Counted from the stretch's first letter, positions 1-5,449 are shown. The stretch: 5,449 nt of DNA from Nocardioidaceae bacterium (GCA_013696015.1 JACCZI010000146.1:1-5449), one strand, 5' to 3'. Numbers and translations are program-made. Notes: generated from the letters alone by a model not told the origin.

Positions 1-255
1 CCCGTCTCGCAGTCGAGGCGTTGCGGCAACCGCCCAGGCGACGCCCAGGACCAGCATCCCGGCGCTGGCGACGACCATCGATCTACGCATGGGCACTCCC
101 TTCGTGAGGCTGCTGACTCGCAGCCCAAGACAGGTCCAGAACAGGTTCGCGCGATCGGCCACCGGCCGGTCGGACCCGGCCATCAGGTCGAGGACCTCGG
201 GCCCGTAACGCCGCCGCCACTCTGCCGGAGCCAGCCAGAGGAGGATCCTGCTCAT
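1..255 (-). CDS. PadR-coupled small membrane protein, N-terminal part (runs off left edge)
   Basis: The first 85 residues of a minus-strand gene are visible; the rest lies outside the window. Translation starts at the ATG at 255-253, whose ATGA overlaps the TGA stop of the PadR gene, so the two are almost certainly translationally coupled. Residues 1-20 read MSRILLWLAPAEWRRRYGPE. From memory this resembles the (Y/A)P-x2-WR-x-RYG-x-E opening of small actinobacterial proteins encoded directly after PadR regulators. Residues about 60-78 (VVASAGMLVLGVAWAVAA) form one hydrophobic, probably membrane-spanning segment. An internal ATG at residue 56 (position 90) is preceded by GAAGGGAG at a suitable distance, so a shorter product with a signal-like N-terminus starting there is an alternative. 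The biochemical function is unknown. By analogy with PadR-linked membrane partners, a role in envelope stress or in controlling PadR is possible but unproven. Confidence 0.7.
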   Translation of the reverse strand, partial: MSRILLWLAPAEWRRRYGPEVLDLMAGSDRPVADRANLFWTCLGLRVSSLTKGVPMRRSMVVASAGMLVLGVAWAVAATPRLRDG

Positions 256-575
256 GCTGGACCGGCTTGCGGCGCGGCGCGCAGCCGTCGCCGCGCTTCG
301 TGGCTGACGGCGGCCATGGTTGCCACCTCTGCCCGGACCAGAGACATTCCCCGCGGCGTCAGCCGGTACGGCCGCCGTCTGCCGTCGGCGTCACCTTCGG
401 CGATCAAGCCGGTACCGACCAGCCGAGAGACCGCTCCGTACAGGCTCCCTGGACCCGGCCGGTCACCGGTCAGGCGCTCGATGTCATCGGCGATGGCATA
501 TCCGTGCCGCGGGCCATCGAGCAGGCTGATCAGCACCAGGAGCGCCGGCTCACTGAACCTAGGCGGTCGGCCCAT
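252..575 (-). CDS. PadR-family transcriptional regulator
   Basis: A 107-residue DNA-binding repressor of the short PadR type. The winged helix-turn-helix fills most of the protein: ALLVLISLLDGPRHGYAIAD (11-30) is the typical first helices with the family HGY motif. GPGSLYGAVSRL (41-52) is the recognition helix with the usual G-S/T-L-Y core, and DGRRRPYRLTPRG (64-76) is the wing, ending in the conserved Y-x-LT-x-x-G. Only a short C-terminal dimerisation helix follows. I chose the ATG at 575 because AAGAGGAG lies 5 bases upstream; a GTG two codons earlier would sit on top of that ribosome site. The stop overlaps the start of the next minus-strand gene. A large palindrome just upstream of the start suggests autoregulation, possibly with control of the divergent HAD gene. 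The ligand cannot be predicted. Confidence 0.93.
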   Translation of the reverse strand: MGRPPRFSEPALLVLISLLDGPRHGYAIADDIERLTGDRPGPGSLYGAVSRLVGTGLIAEGDADGRRRPYRLTPRGMSLVRAEVATMAAVSHEARRRLRAAPQAGPA

Positions 576-587
576 CGCCACTCCTCT

Positions 588-620
588 TGTTACGCATGAC
601 GTAGTACGTTAAGCGTAGCA
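588..620. promoter_or_regulatory. 33-bp interrupted palindrome, candidate PadR operator
   Basis: The dyad is centred on G604. Its inner arms are ACGTA (599-603) and TACGT (605-609). Its outer arms are TACGC (591-595) and GCGTA (613-617), followed by TG (588-589) and CA (619-620). Counted base by base, 13 of the 16 arm positions pair. It begins 12 bases before the padR start codon and lies between padR and the divergent HAD gene. The minus-strand hexamer TATGCT (622-617) at its edge could be a padR -10 element, but no convincing -35 element was found on either strand. PadR proteins bind as dimers to palindromes near their own promoters, so this is the natural operator. That assignment is an inference from position and symmetry. 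Confidence 0.6.
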
Positions 621-682
621 TAGTCTCGTCACCCGGCAGTGGATCAGACATGGAACCGAACCCTCAGGGGTACGAGGCAGCC

Positions 683-1339
683 ATGGCCGATGCAGTGCTG
701 CTCGACGTCGATGGGACGCTGGTCGACACCGTCTACCTGCACGTGGCCGCCTGGCAGCAGGCGTTCCTCGAGCACGACGTGGTCGTGCCGGGCGTGAGCG
801 TGCACGCCGCGATCGGTATGGGCGGTGACCGCCTGGTCGGCTGGGTCGCCGGCGACGAGGTCGAGGAACGATTGGGTGACCCGCTGCGGGAACGCTGGGA
901 GGAGCTCTTCGACACGATGCTCGACCGGATCCGCCCCACCAACGGGGCAGCAGCACTCGTTCGGACCCTCAAGGGCCGCGGCCTGCGGGTCGGGCTTCCC
1001 TCGTCCGGCAAGGACAAGCACCTGGCAGCCGCACGCAAGCAGCTCGACGTCGACGACTGCATCGACGCGATCGCCACAACCGATGACGTCGACAGCTCCA
1101 AGCCCGATGACGACCTGCTGCAGCTGACCGCAGACAAGATCGGCTCCCGCGACCCGGTATTGGTAGGTGACGCGCCGTGGGACGCCGCAGCCGCCCAGAA
1201 GGCCGGTATCCCGGTCATCCTCGTGCGCACCGGCGGCTTCAGCGATGCCGCGCTGCGCGAGCAGGCCACCCCCGACGTGGTGATTGTCGACGACCCGGCC
1301 GAGCTGTTGCGCCGGCTCGACGAGACCCCGCTCGTCTGA
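683..1339 (+). CDS. HAD-superfamily hydrolase (phosphoglycolate phosphatase / beta-phosphoglucomutase-like)
   Basis: A 218-residue cytoplasmic phosphohydrolase of the haloacid dehalogenase superfamily, with all four catalytic motifs. Motif I is DVDGT (8-12), with D8 the likely nucleophile and D10 the acid/base. Motif II is in LPSSGK (105-110), with S107 or S108 binding phosphate. Motif III is the lysine of SSKPD (K140). Motif IV is GDAPWD (162-167), with magnesium-binding acidic residues D163 and D167. Residues about 15-85 form a helical C1 cap, placing it with the phosphoglycolate phosphatase and beta-phosphoglucomutase group. The physiological substrate is not readable. The ATG at 683 is preferred because GAGG stands 6 bases upstream and the DxDGT motif then lies at the usual distance from the N-terminus. 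An ATG at 650 would add 11 residues but has a poor ribosome site. The gene is divergent from padR and converges on the SDR gene with a 12-base gap. Confidence 0.93.
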   Translation: MADAVLLDVDGTLVDTVYLHVAAWQQAFLEHDVVVPGVSVHAAIGMGGDRLVGWVAGDEVEERLGDPLRERWEELFDTMLDRIRPTNGAAALVRTLKGRGLRVGLPSSGKDKHLAAARKQLDVDDCIDAIATTDDVDSSKPDDDLLQLTADKIGSRDPVLVGDAPWDAAAAQKAGIPVILVRTGGFSDAALREQATPDVVIVDDPAELLRRLDETPLV

Positions 1340-1351
1340 GACCTGGCCCGC

Positions 1352-2146
1352 TCAGAGCTCCCGCCAGCTGGCGTCGGCCTTGTCGTGGCCGTGCGCGGCC
1401 ATCGCTGTCAGCCCACCGTCGACCAACCACGACGTCGCCGTGACGTACGACGAGCGCGGCGATGCCAAGAAGGCGATCACCGATGCCACCTCGTTGACGT
1501 GACCAGGCCGGCCGATCGGGTTGCCCGGTCGGTCCTGCGAGTACGCCCGGGACTCCTCCGCACCGGTCATGGGCGTCGCGATCTCGCCCGGTGCCACCGA
1601 CACGACGGTGATTCCGTATGGCGCCAGCTCGAGGGCGAGCACCTTGCCGAACATGCCGAGCCCCGCCTTGGCGGCGCAATACGCGCCCGAACCCAGACGC
1701 GGGACGTGCTCATGGACGCTGGTGACGTTGATGATCCGGCCGCCGCTGTCGGCATCGATCATGATGCGCGCCGCGCGTTGAGCGCACAGGAACGGGCCGT
1801 CCAGGTCCGCCGCCAAGACCTCGCGCCAGCTCTCGTACGACATGTCGACCACGGCGTCGGAGGTCCCGGTACCGGCGTTGTTGACCAGGACACCGATGCC
1901 GCCGAGCTGCCCGATCAGCTCGTCCACCGCGGCGGCCGCGTCGGGGGACGCGAGCTCCTGGCGGGCGACGAAGCACCGCTGGCCACGCTGCTCGACCTCT
2001 GCCTTGGTCTCCTGCGCACCGGACTCGTCGGTGTGGAATGTGATGCCGACGTCGAAGCCCTCATCGGCCAGGATGTGGGCGGTCGCCTTGCCCATGCCGG
2101 AGTCGGCGCCGGTCACCACGGCGAGTCGGGGGTAGTGGCCGCTCAT
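1352..2146 (-). CDS. SDR-family NAD(P)-dependent oxidoreductase (YohF-like)
   Basis: A 264-residue classical short-chain dehydrogenase/reductase catalysing NAD(P)-dependent carbonyl/alcohol interconversion in the cytoplasm. The Rossmann nucleotide site is TGADSGMG (12-19), the NNAG motif is at 89-92, and the active site shows S143, Y156 and K160 (YCAAK). The cofactor loop is PGEIATP (186-192), with the typical C-terminal VDGG (242-245). The phrases GFDVGITFHTDESGA and INVTSVHEHVP recall Escherichia coli YohF from memory, so it probably belongs to that subgroup. The fourth catalytic residue, normally Asn in N-L-x-G, is Asp114 here (DLDG); I recall the same in YohF. The ATG at 2146 has AAGGA 7 bases upstream. 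It follows the FAD oxidoreductase gene on the same strand after 69 bases, suggesting one transcript. The substrate is unknown. Confidence 0.93.
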   Translation of the reverse strand: MSGHYPRLAVVTGADSGMGKATAHILADEGFDVGITFHTDESGAQETKAEVEQRGQRCFVARQELASPDAAAAVDELIGQLGGIGVLVNNAGTGTSDAVVDMSYESWREVLAADLDGPFLCAQRAARIMIDADSGGRIINVTSVHEHVPRLGSGAYCAAKAGLGMFGKVLALELAPYGITVVSVAPGEIATPMTGAEESRAYSQDRPGNPIGRPGHVNEVASVIAFLASPRSSYVTATSWLVDGGLTAMAAHGHDKADASWREL

Positions 2147-2215
2147 CGTCTCGTCCTTTGCGATCGAAGGTGGGCTGCTCGGCTCGTACCCGAGGGCTCG
2201 CGCTCACAAACTGGC

Positions 2216-3820
2216 TCAGCGCAGCCGCCGTAGACAGGCATGCCCGAGCGCCGCCCGGGCAGCGTTCGAGCCAGGCGCTCCGTGCACGCCGCCACCGGGA
2301 TGGGCGGAGGCCGAGCCGAGGTACAGCCCCTTGACCGGCGTCTCCGCGCGGCCGAGCCCGGGCACCGGCCGAAAGATCAGCTGCTGGTACAGCGACGACG
2401 TGCCGCCGTTGATGGACCCGGACACGAGGTTCTCGTCGCGGGCCTGCAGGTCCAGTGGGCCGAGCACCCGCCGGGCCACGATCCGGTCGGCGAGGCCAGG
2501 CGCGTAGCGCTCGACGCGCGCCTGCATCCGGTCCGCCATCCTCTCGCTGTCGTCGGAGTCCCACACGCCACGGATGCCGTCACCGCCAGCGTCGGCCCGT
2601 ACCTTCTGGGGGACGTGTGTGTACGCCCACGCCGACTCGGTGCCGGCCGGGGACCGGGTCGCGTCAGCGGTGGTCATCTGTCCCAGGAGCAGCAGCGGCT
2701 CCGCCGGCACGGCGCCGGAGCTGATCTGCGCCGACGTCACCGCCGCGTGCTCCATCGACTCGGTGATGTGAACGGTGCCGGGTGCGCGGTCGGGCGCCGA
2801 GACCCAGGGGATGGGCCTGTCCAGCGCCCAGTCCACCTTGACCGTCCCCGGGTCCCACTCGAAGTGCTGCATGCGGACACGCAGCTTGGCCGGGAGGTGC
2901 TCCCAGGCGACCAGATCCCCGTAGAGCCGCGGCGCCACGACGTCAGCGATGACCGCGTGCCGGACGGTCACCACCTCCCCGTCGTCTGTCTCCACACCCA
3001 TGGCGCGCCCGTCACGGACGAGCACCCGCCTGACCCGGGTGGAACAGCGGATGTCACCACCCTGCGAGACGAACCGGTCCCCCAACGCCGCTGCCAGCCG
3101 TCCGGCACCGCCCTCCGGCACCGGCCACCCGACCTCTTGGCCCAACATGCACAGCAACCACCCCATGAGCCCGGAGCCCGGAGCACTCGGCGGGATGTCC
3201 GCGTGTGCGGCGCTGCCCGACAGCAGCACGCGCGCCGGCTCGCTGCGGAACTGTCCGGCGAGCGACTGCGCAGACGACACCAGCAGCTGCACGAACGACA
3301 GCCCACCGACACGCGGCAGGCGGGCCAACAGGCCAAGGCCGTGCTTGACCGGTGGGAACGGCGTCAGCAGGGCCCCGATCAGAGACGGCGCAACCTTTCG
3401 CCACGTCGCCACCATGTCCAGCCAGGTGTCGCCGTCCCCCGCTGCGTGCCGGTCGAGCCCGGCCGCCGTCACGCCGGGGTCGTGGTCGAGCATCACCCAT
3501 GACCCGTCGTCGAACGGAGTGCCGACCACCGCAGGAGCCTGCCGCCACACCAGCCCGTGCCGCTCCAAGTGCAGGCCCTGGATCGTCGGGGAGCAAGCCG
3601 TCAGCGGGTAGAACGAGCTGAACGTGTCGTGGATGTAGCCCTCGTGGACCGCGCTGTCGCTGTGCACCGCGCCTCCGATGGTGGGCTGCGCCTCCAGCAC
3701 CAGGACATCCCAGCCGGCGTCCGCAAGCAGGTTGGCTGCCACCAACCCGTTGGGGCCGGCACCGATCACGACGGCGTCGTGATCGGCCTGGGCTGCGGTC
3801 CCAGCACCTGGTCCTGACAC
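2216..3820 (-). CDS. CrtI/PYROXD2-like FAD-dependent oxidoreductase
   Basis: A 534-residue flavoprotein of the phytoene-desaturase-related group (COG1233 type), about the family's normal length. The N-terminal dinucleotide fold is VVIGAGPNGLVAANLLADAG (17-36), with E43 at the end of the second strand to hold the FAD ribose, then IGGAVHS (48-54), the usual start of the substrate side. The C-terminal FAD-closing segment GLYLGSASAHPGGGVHGAPG (498-517) is diagnostic of the CrtI-like family. The start is a GTG at 3820 with GAGGGG 5 bases upstream. Overall it looks more like the PYROXD2-type branch than true carotenoid desaturases, and no phytoene or geranylgeranyl diphosphate synthase gene is nearby, so crtI is not assigned. 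It precedes the SDR gene on the same strand and is divergent from the SRPBCC gene. The substrate is probably hydrophobic (inference). Confidence 0.92.
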   Translation of the reverse strand: MSGPGAGTAAQADHDAVVIGAGPNGLVAANLLADAGWDVLVLEAQPTIGGAVHSDSAVHEGYIHDTFSSFYPLTACSPTIQGLHLERHGLVWRQAPAVVGTPFDDGSWVMLDHDPGVTAAGLDRHAAGDGDTWLDMVATWRKVAPSLIGALLTPFPPVKHGLGLLARLPRVGGLSFVQLLVSSAQSLAGQFRSEPARVLLSGSAAHADIPPSAPGSGLMGWLLCMLGQEVGWPVPEGGAGRLAAALGDRFVSQGGDIRCSTRVRRVLVRDGRAMGVETDDGEVVTVRHAVIADVVAPRLYGDLVAWEHLPAKLRVRMQHFEWDPGTVKVDWALDRPIPWVSAPDRAPGTVHITESMEHAAVTSAQISSGAVPAEPLLLLGQMTTADATRSPAGTESAWAYTHVPQKVRADAGGDGIRGVWDSDDSERMADRMQARVERYAPGLADRIVARRVLGPLDLQARDENLVSGSINGGTSSLYQQLIFRPVPGLGRAETPVKGLYLGSASAHPGGGVHGAPGSNAARAALGHACLRRLR

Positions 3821-3899
3821 TGTGGCCCCTCTCGTCCGTGCTCGCGGTCACGACGTTAGTGCCCCTGTCGAGGCATCGTGGGCTGCCAGTGGGGTATCA

Positions 3900-3915
3900 C
3901 ACACTCATGAGTGTG
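3900..3915. promoter_or_regulatory. Perfect 16-bp palindrome over a start codon
   Basis: The sequence CACACTCATGAGTGTG is its own reverse complement over all 16 bases. Its centre falls inside the ATG (3907-3909) chosen for the SRPBCC gene. It is 79 bases upstream of the GTG start of the divergent FAD oxidoreductase. It could be an operator for a dimeric repressor acting on one or both genes, or an RNA hairpin hiding the start codon, or chance. The adjacent TATCAC (3895-3900) is a weak -10-like element that would give a nearly leaderless transcript, but no good -35 element is visible. Confidence 0.35.
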
Positions 3916-4344
3916 ACCACGCGTGACATCGACGCCAGTCCCGACCACATCTTCGACGTCCTCCGGGACGGCTGGTCGTACGCCTCGTGGGTGGTCGGCG
4001 CGTCGTGCATCCGAGCGGTGGACGACACCTGGCCGGCGCACGGCTCGAAGCTGCACCATTCGGTAGGCGCGTGGCCGGCTCTGATCAGCGACAGCACCGA
4101 GGTGGAGGAGGTCGATGCGCCGCGCAGGCTGCAGCTGCGGGCTAGGGCCTGGCCCAGCGGCGAGGCGAGGGTCCGGTTCGACATCGAACCGGCCGGGGCA
4201 GGCTCACGCGTCACCATCACCGAGAACGTCATCGCGGGACCCGCCCGACTCGTCCCGGACGTGGTCGAGAACGGCTTCCTCCACAAGCGCAACACCGAGT
4301 CGCTGCGGCGACTCGCGTACCTCGTCGAGCGTGGAAACCGGTAG
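3907..4344 (+). CDS. SRPBCC-family protein (START-like / polyketide cyclase fold)
   Basis: A 145-residue protein of the SRPBCC helix-grip fold, which binds hydrophobic ligands in a deep cavity. The family opening is clear: VTTRDIDASPDHIFDVLRDGWSYASWVVGA (about 3-32), a first strand then the short helices with the W of the YASWV segment. RLQLRARAWPSGEARVRFDIEPAGAGSRVTITE (74-106) gives the consecutive antiparallel strands, and residues 115-142 form the long C-terminal helix. I start it at the ATG at 3907 because the protein then begins at the first domain strand. A GTG at 3838 would add 23 residues unlike the family. The ribosome site is weak (GTGGGG about 12 bases away). The gene is divergent from the FAD oxidoreductase, with 86 bases between them. 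It may bind, carry or cyclise a substrate of the neighbouring redox enzymes (inference); its ligand is unknown. Confidence 0.85.
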   Translation: MSVTTRDIDASPDHIFDVLRDGWSYASWVVGASCIRAVDDTWPAHGSKLHHSVGAWPALISDSTEVEEVDAPRRLQLRARAWPSGEARVRFDIEPAGAGSRVTITENVIAGPARLVPDVVENGFLHKRNTESLRRLAYLVERGNR

Positions 4345-4374
4345 ATCGGTGCAACGACTGTCACACTGTGGATG

Positions 4375-4390
4375 CGCCCGCCTACGGGCG
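4375..4390 (+). terminator. Possible weak terminator or leader hairpin
   Basis: CGCCCG (4375-4380) and CGGGCG (4385-4390) form a 6-bp GC stem around a CCTA loop in the 69 bases between the SRPBCC and DUF4383 genes. No T-run follows. It could end the SRPBCC transcript, or simply be a hairpin in the leader if the two genes are cotranscribed. Confidence 0.3.
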
Positions 4391-4413
4391 GCTCAACAAG
4401 AGAAGGGCTTGAC

Positions 4414-4875
4414 ATGAGCGCAACCGCTGGTAGGAGCACCACGAACACGAGTCGACCACTTGTCTGTCTGGTGGCAGCCGCAGTCGGCGCAGTTTTCCTT
4501 CTCACCGGCATTCTCGGGTTCGTGCCGGGGATCACCACCAACCTGTACGAGGGCCTTGAGCTTGCCGGCAACGACGGCAATGCCATGCTTCTCGGCCTCT
4601 TCCAGGTCTCGGTCCTGCACAACATCGTGCACGGGCTGTACGGCGTGGGGCTCGTCATGGCCCGCACCGCAGCCGGCGCGCGCACCTATCTCATCGGTGG
4701 CGGGATCATCTATCTGGGATTGTGGATATACGGGCTGGTCATCGACACCGCAAAGGAAACCAACAGCGCCAACTTCATCCCGCTCAACGACGCCGACAAC
4801 TGGCTGCACCTGGGCCTCGGTGCCGGCATGATCGCTCTCGGTCTGGTTACCAGCCGGACCCACGCGAGGTCCTGA
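4414..4875 (+). CDS. DUF4383-family membrane protein
   Basis: A 153-residue integral membrane protein with four predicted spans at about 15-39, 60-83, 90-110 and 128-146. Family hallmarks recognised from memory are TGILGFVPGITTN (31-43), LLGLFQVSVLHNIVHGLYG (59-77), YLIGGGIIYLGLWIYGLVID (92-111) and NFIPLNDADNWLHLGLG (120-136). The conserved histidines H69, H73 and H132 and the acidic stretch between spans 3 and 4 are intact. The biochemical function of DUF4383 proteins is not established. The start is the ATG at 4414, preceded by AGAAGGG at 6 bases; an in-frame upstream start at 4372 would add 14 residues without a ribosome site. It follows the SRPBCC gene by 69 bases and may be cotranscribed. 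It converges on the CDGSH gene, with 3 bases between the stop codons and a strong hairpin 16 bases after its own stop. Confidence 0.9.
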   Translation: MSATAGRSTTNTSRPLVCLVAAAVGAVFLLTGILGFVPGITTNLYEGLELAGNDGNAMLLGLFQVSVLHNIVHGLYGVGLVMARTAAGARTYLIGGGIIYLGLWIYGLVIDTAKETNSANFIPLNDADNWLHLGLGAGMIALGLVTSRTHARS

Positions 4876-4878
4876 CCG

Positions 4879-5124
4879 CTAGATCGCTCTCAGCGCGCCC
4901 TCACCCTTCCCGGGTGGGGGCGCGCTCCGTCTCCGGTCCTGGACGAGCTTGTGGGTGCCGTCACACCACGGCGCCATTGACGACTTCTCGCACCGGCATA
5001 TCGCCACCACGGGCCGGGTGACCTGGTGTGCTACCCCGTCGCCATCACGAACCACGTCAGCGCCACGCACCAGCAGCGGTCCACCAGGGCAGATCGTCAC
5101 CTGCACCTCCCGCGGCCGCCTCAC
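4879..5124 (-). CDS. CDGSH iron-sulfur domain protein
   Basis: An 81-residue small protein with a single CDGSH-type [2Fe-2S] domain, probably a cytoplasmic electron-transfer or iron-sulfur sensing protein. The cluster motif CRCEKSSMAPWCDGTH (43-58) fits C-x-C-x2-S-x3-P-x-C-D-G-x-H, with ligands C43, C45, C54 and H58 and Thr replacing the Ser of the eponymous motif. VTICPGGPLLVRGADVV (9-25) is the usual N-terminal strand region. The start is a GTG at 5124 that overlaps the upstream TGA (GTGA); its ribosome site (CGGGA) is modest. An in-frame GTG at 5169 has a much stronger GGAGGAG 8 bases away and would give 96 residues, with a glycine/arginine-rich extension not expected of the family. The tail after the domain, RRRSAPPPGKGEGALRAI, is encoded by a strong hairpin. 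It lies downstream of a membrane-protein gene on the same strand. Confidence 0.88.
   Translation of the reverse strand: MRRPREVQVTICPGGPLLVRGADVVRDGDGVAHQVTRPVVAICRCEKSSMAPWCDGTHKLVQDRRRSAPPPGKGEGALRAI
4892..4926. terminator. Strong GC hairpin, likely bidirectional terminator
   Basis: Bases 4892-4906 pair with 4912-4926: 14 Watson-Crick pairs and one T-G wobble (4901/4917), around a TTCCC loop. It starts 16 bases after the DUF4383 stop, the expected place for its terminator. There is no T-run, as is common for actinobacterial terminators. On the minus strand it lies within the last codons of the CDGSH gene, whose stop is 11 bases beyond the stem. Confidence 0.75.
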
Positions 5125-5449
5125 GACGTCATCCCGACCACCGAAGCCCACCTGACGGCCACCTCGCACGAGCAGCACTCCTCCGGGCAACCCGAACCGC
5201 TCAGCCGTCTTGTCGGGTGCGCCGCGCATCTCAGCCGTCGACCGGCGTACGGAACGCCCCCGCACGCGCGCCAGGCCAACGCCAGCCAGATGCAGACCGC
5301 TCGCTCAACCACCCAGAGGGGCGCCCACAGGGCGGCATCAGCGCTGAAGACGGTCGAACCGCAGTGCCGCCTACGGCCCACCTCGGCGAGGACCACCGAC
5401 GCGACCGCGATAACCACCACCACCGAACGGCCGCTCCGGCCGGCCAGAG
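5121..5449 (-). CDS. Membrane-protein C-terminus, possibly family 2 glycosyltransferase (runs off right edge)
   Basis: The reading frame is open from the right edge to a TGA at 5123-5121, giving 108 visible C-terminal residues. It has two hydrophobic stretches, VVVVIAVASVVLAE near the edge and ALWAPLWVVERAVCIWLALAW, then the basic GGVPYAGRRLRCAAHPTRRL. From memory this resembles the C-terminal membrane part of actinobacterial family 2 glycosyltransferases, whose ends often carry an LW-PLW-x-ER-x-V-C-x-WLA-like run; the catalytic domain would be outside the window. After TRRL there is an odd cysteine-rich tail with CPEECCSCE, which may be a late frameshift or a real extension. The stop overlaps the chosen CDGSH start, so the two are probably in one operon. 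That it is a gene is fairly sure; the enzyme class is tentative. Confidence 0.6.
   Translation of the reverse strand, partial: LAGRSGRSVVVVIAVASVVLAEVGRRRHCGSTVFSADAALWAPLWVVERAVCIWLALAWRACGGVPYAGRRLRCAAHPTRRLSGSGCPEECCSCEVAVRWASVVGMTS

Noticed and set aside
650..682. Longer start (ATG at 650) for the HAD hydrolase
   Set aside because: A poor ribosome site, and 11 unneeded residues before DxDGT. The ATG at 683 has GAGG at good spacing.
1362..1373. Perfect 12-bp palindrome CGCCAGCTGGCG near the end of the SDR gene, considered as a terminator for the convergent HAD and SDR genes
   Set aside because: As RNA it gives only a 4-bp stem with a 4-base loop and no T-run, and it is coding. Too weak to call.
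2147..2215. Possible separate promoter for the SDR gene (minus strand TTTGTG, 16 bases, TACGAG)
   Set aside because: Both hexamers match consensus poorly. The 69-base gap is equally compatible with cotranscription from the FAD gene.
1385..3611. Long plus-strand reading frames opposite the SDR and FAD oxidoreductase genes (for example 1385-2233 and 2240-3502)
   Set aside because: Their translations are arginine- and histidine-rich with no family motifs, as expected for the antisense of high-GC genes.
2216..3820. Calling the FAD oxidoreductase a carotenoid phytoene desaturase (crtI)
   Set aside because: The family match is only at the superfamily level, and no phytoene synthase, prenyl transferase or cyclase gene is present in the window.
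3838..3906. Longer start (GTG at 3838) for the SRPBCC gene
   Set aside because: No ribosome site precedes it. The 23 extra residues do not resemble the family N-terminus, and they fill the divergent control region.
4409..4414. TTGACA, a perfect consensus -35 hexamer
   Set aside because: It spans the ribosome-site spacer and the A of the DUF4383 start codon. The segment 17 bases further on (TAGGAG region) is a poor -10, so a promoter here is unlikely.
1..5449. Mobile elements, CRISPR arrays, tRNA or rRNA genes, attachment sites
   Set aside because: Reading both strands showed no spaced repeats, cloverleaf, transposase motif or terminal inverted repeat.

Overview
The window is high-GC DNA with dense coding, GTG starts, 1-4 base gene overlaps and protein families typical of soil Actinomycetota (Nocardioides, Geodermatophilaceae or similar). 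The genus cannot be set from the sequence. No tRNA, rRNA, CRISPR array, insertion sequence or phage gene was seen, and no stretch over 300 bases lacks a gene.

Left part (1-1339): a PadR-type repressor gene on the minus strand overlaps by 4 bases (ATGA) a second minus-strand gene that runs off the left edge. That second gene encodes a small protein with the WRRRYG-type N-terminus and membrane segment often coupled to PadR genes. Divergent from padR is a HAD-family phosphatase. Between them, over the padR leader, lies a 33-bp interrupted palindrome that is a good candidate for the PadR operator.

Middle part (1352-4344): two minus-strand redox genes, a CrtI/PYROXD2-like FAD oxidoreductase and a YohF-like short-chain dehydrogenase 69 bases downstream of it, probably form one transcription unit. 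A plus-strand SRPBCC (START-like, lipid- or polyketide-binding fold) gene is divergent from them. Two redox enzymes with a hydrophobic-ligand protein suggest chemistry on a lipid, isoprenoid or aromatic compound. The substrate cannot be named, and no crtB/crtE-type carotenoid gene is present.

Right part (4414-5449): a four-helix DUF4383 membrane protein on the plus strand converges, with a 3-base gap, on a minus-strand CDGSH iron-sulfur protein. The CDGSH gene is joined by a GTGA overlap to the 3' end of an incoming membrane-protein gene, perhaps a family 2 glycosyltransferase. A strong 15-bp hairpin sits just after the DUF4383 gene but inside the last codons of the CDGSH gene.

These are mostly known families. 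I did not find convincing evidence of a wholly new system. The most useful leads are the two palindromes, the terminator inside a reading frame, and the possible redox/lipid module.
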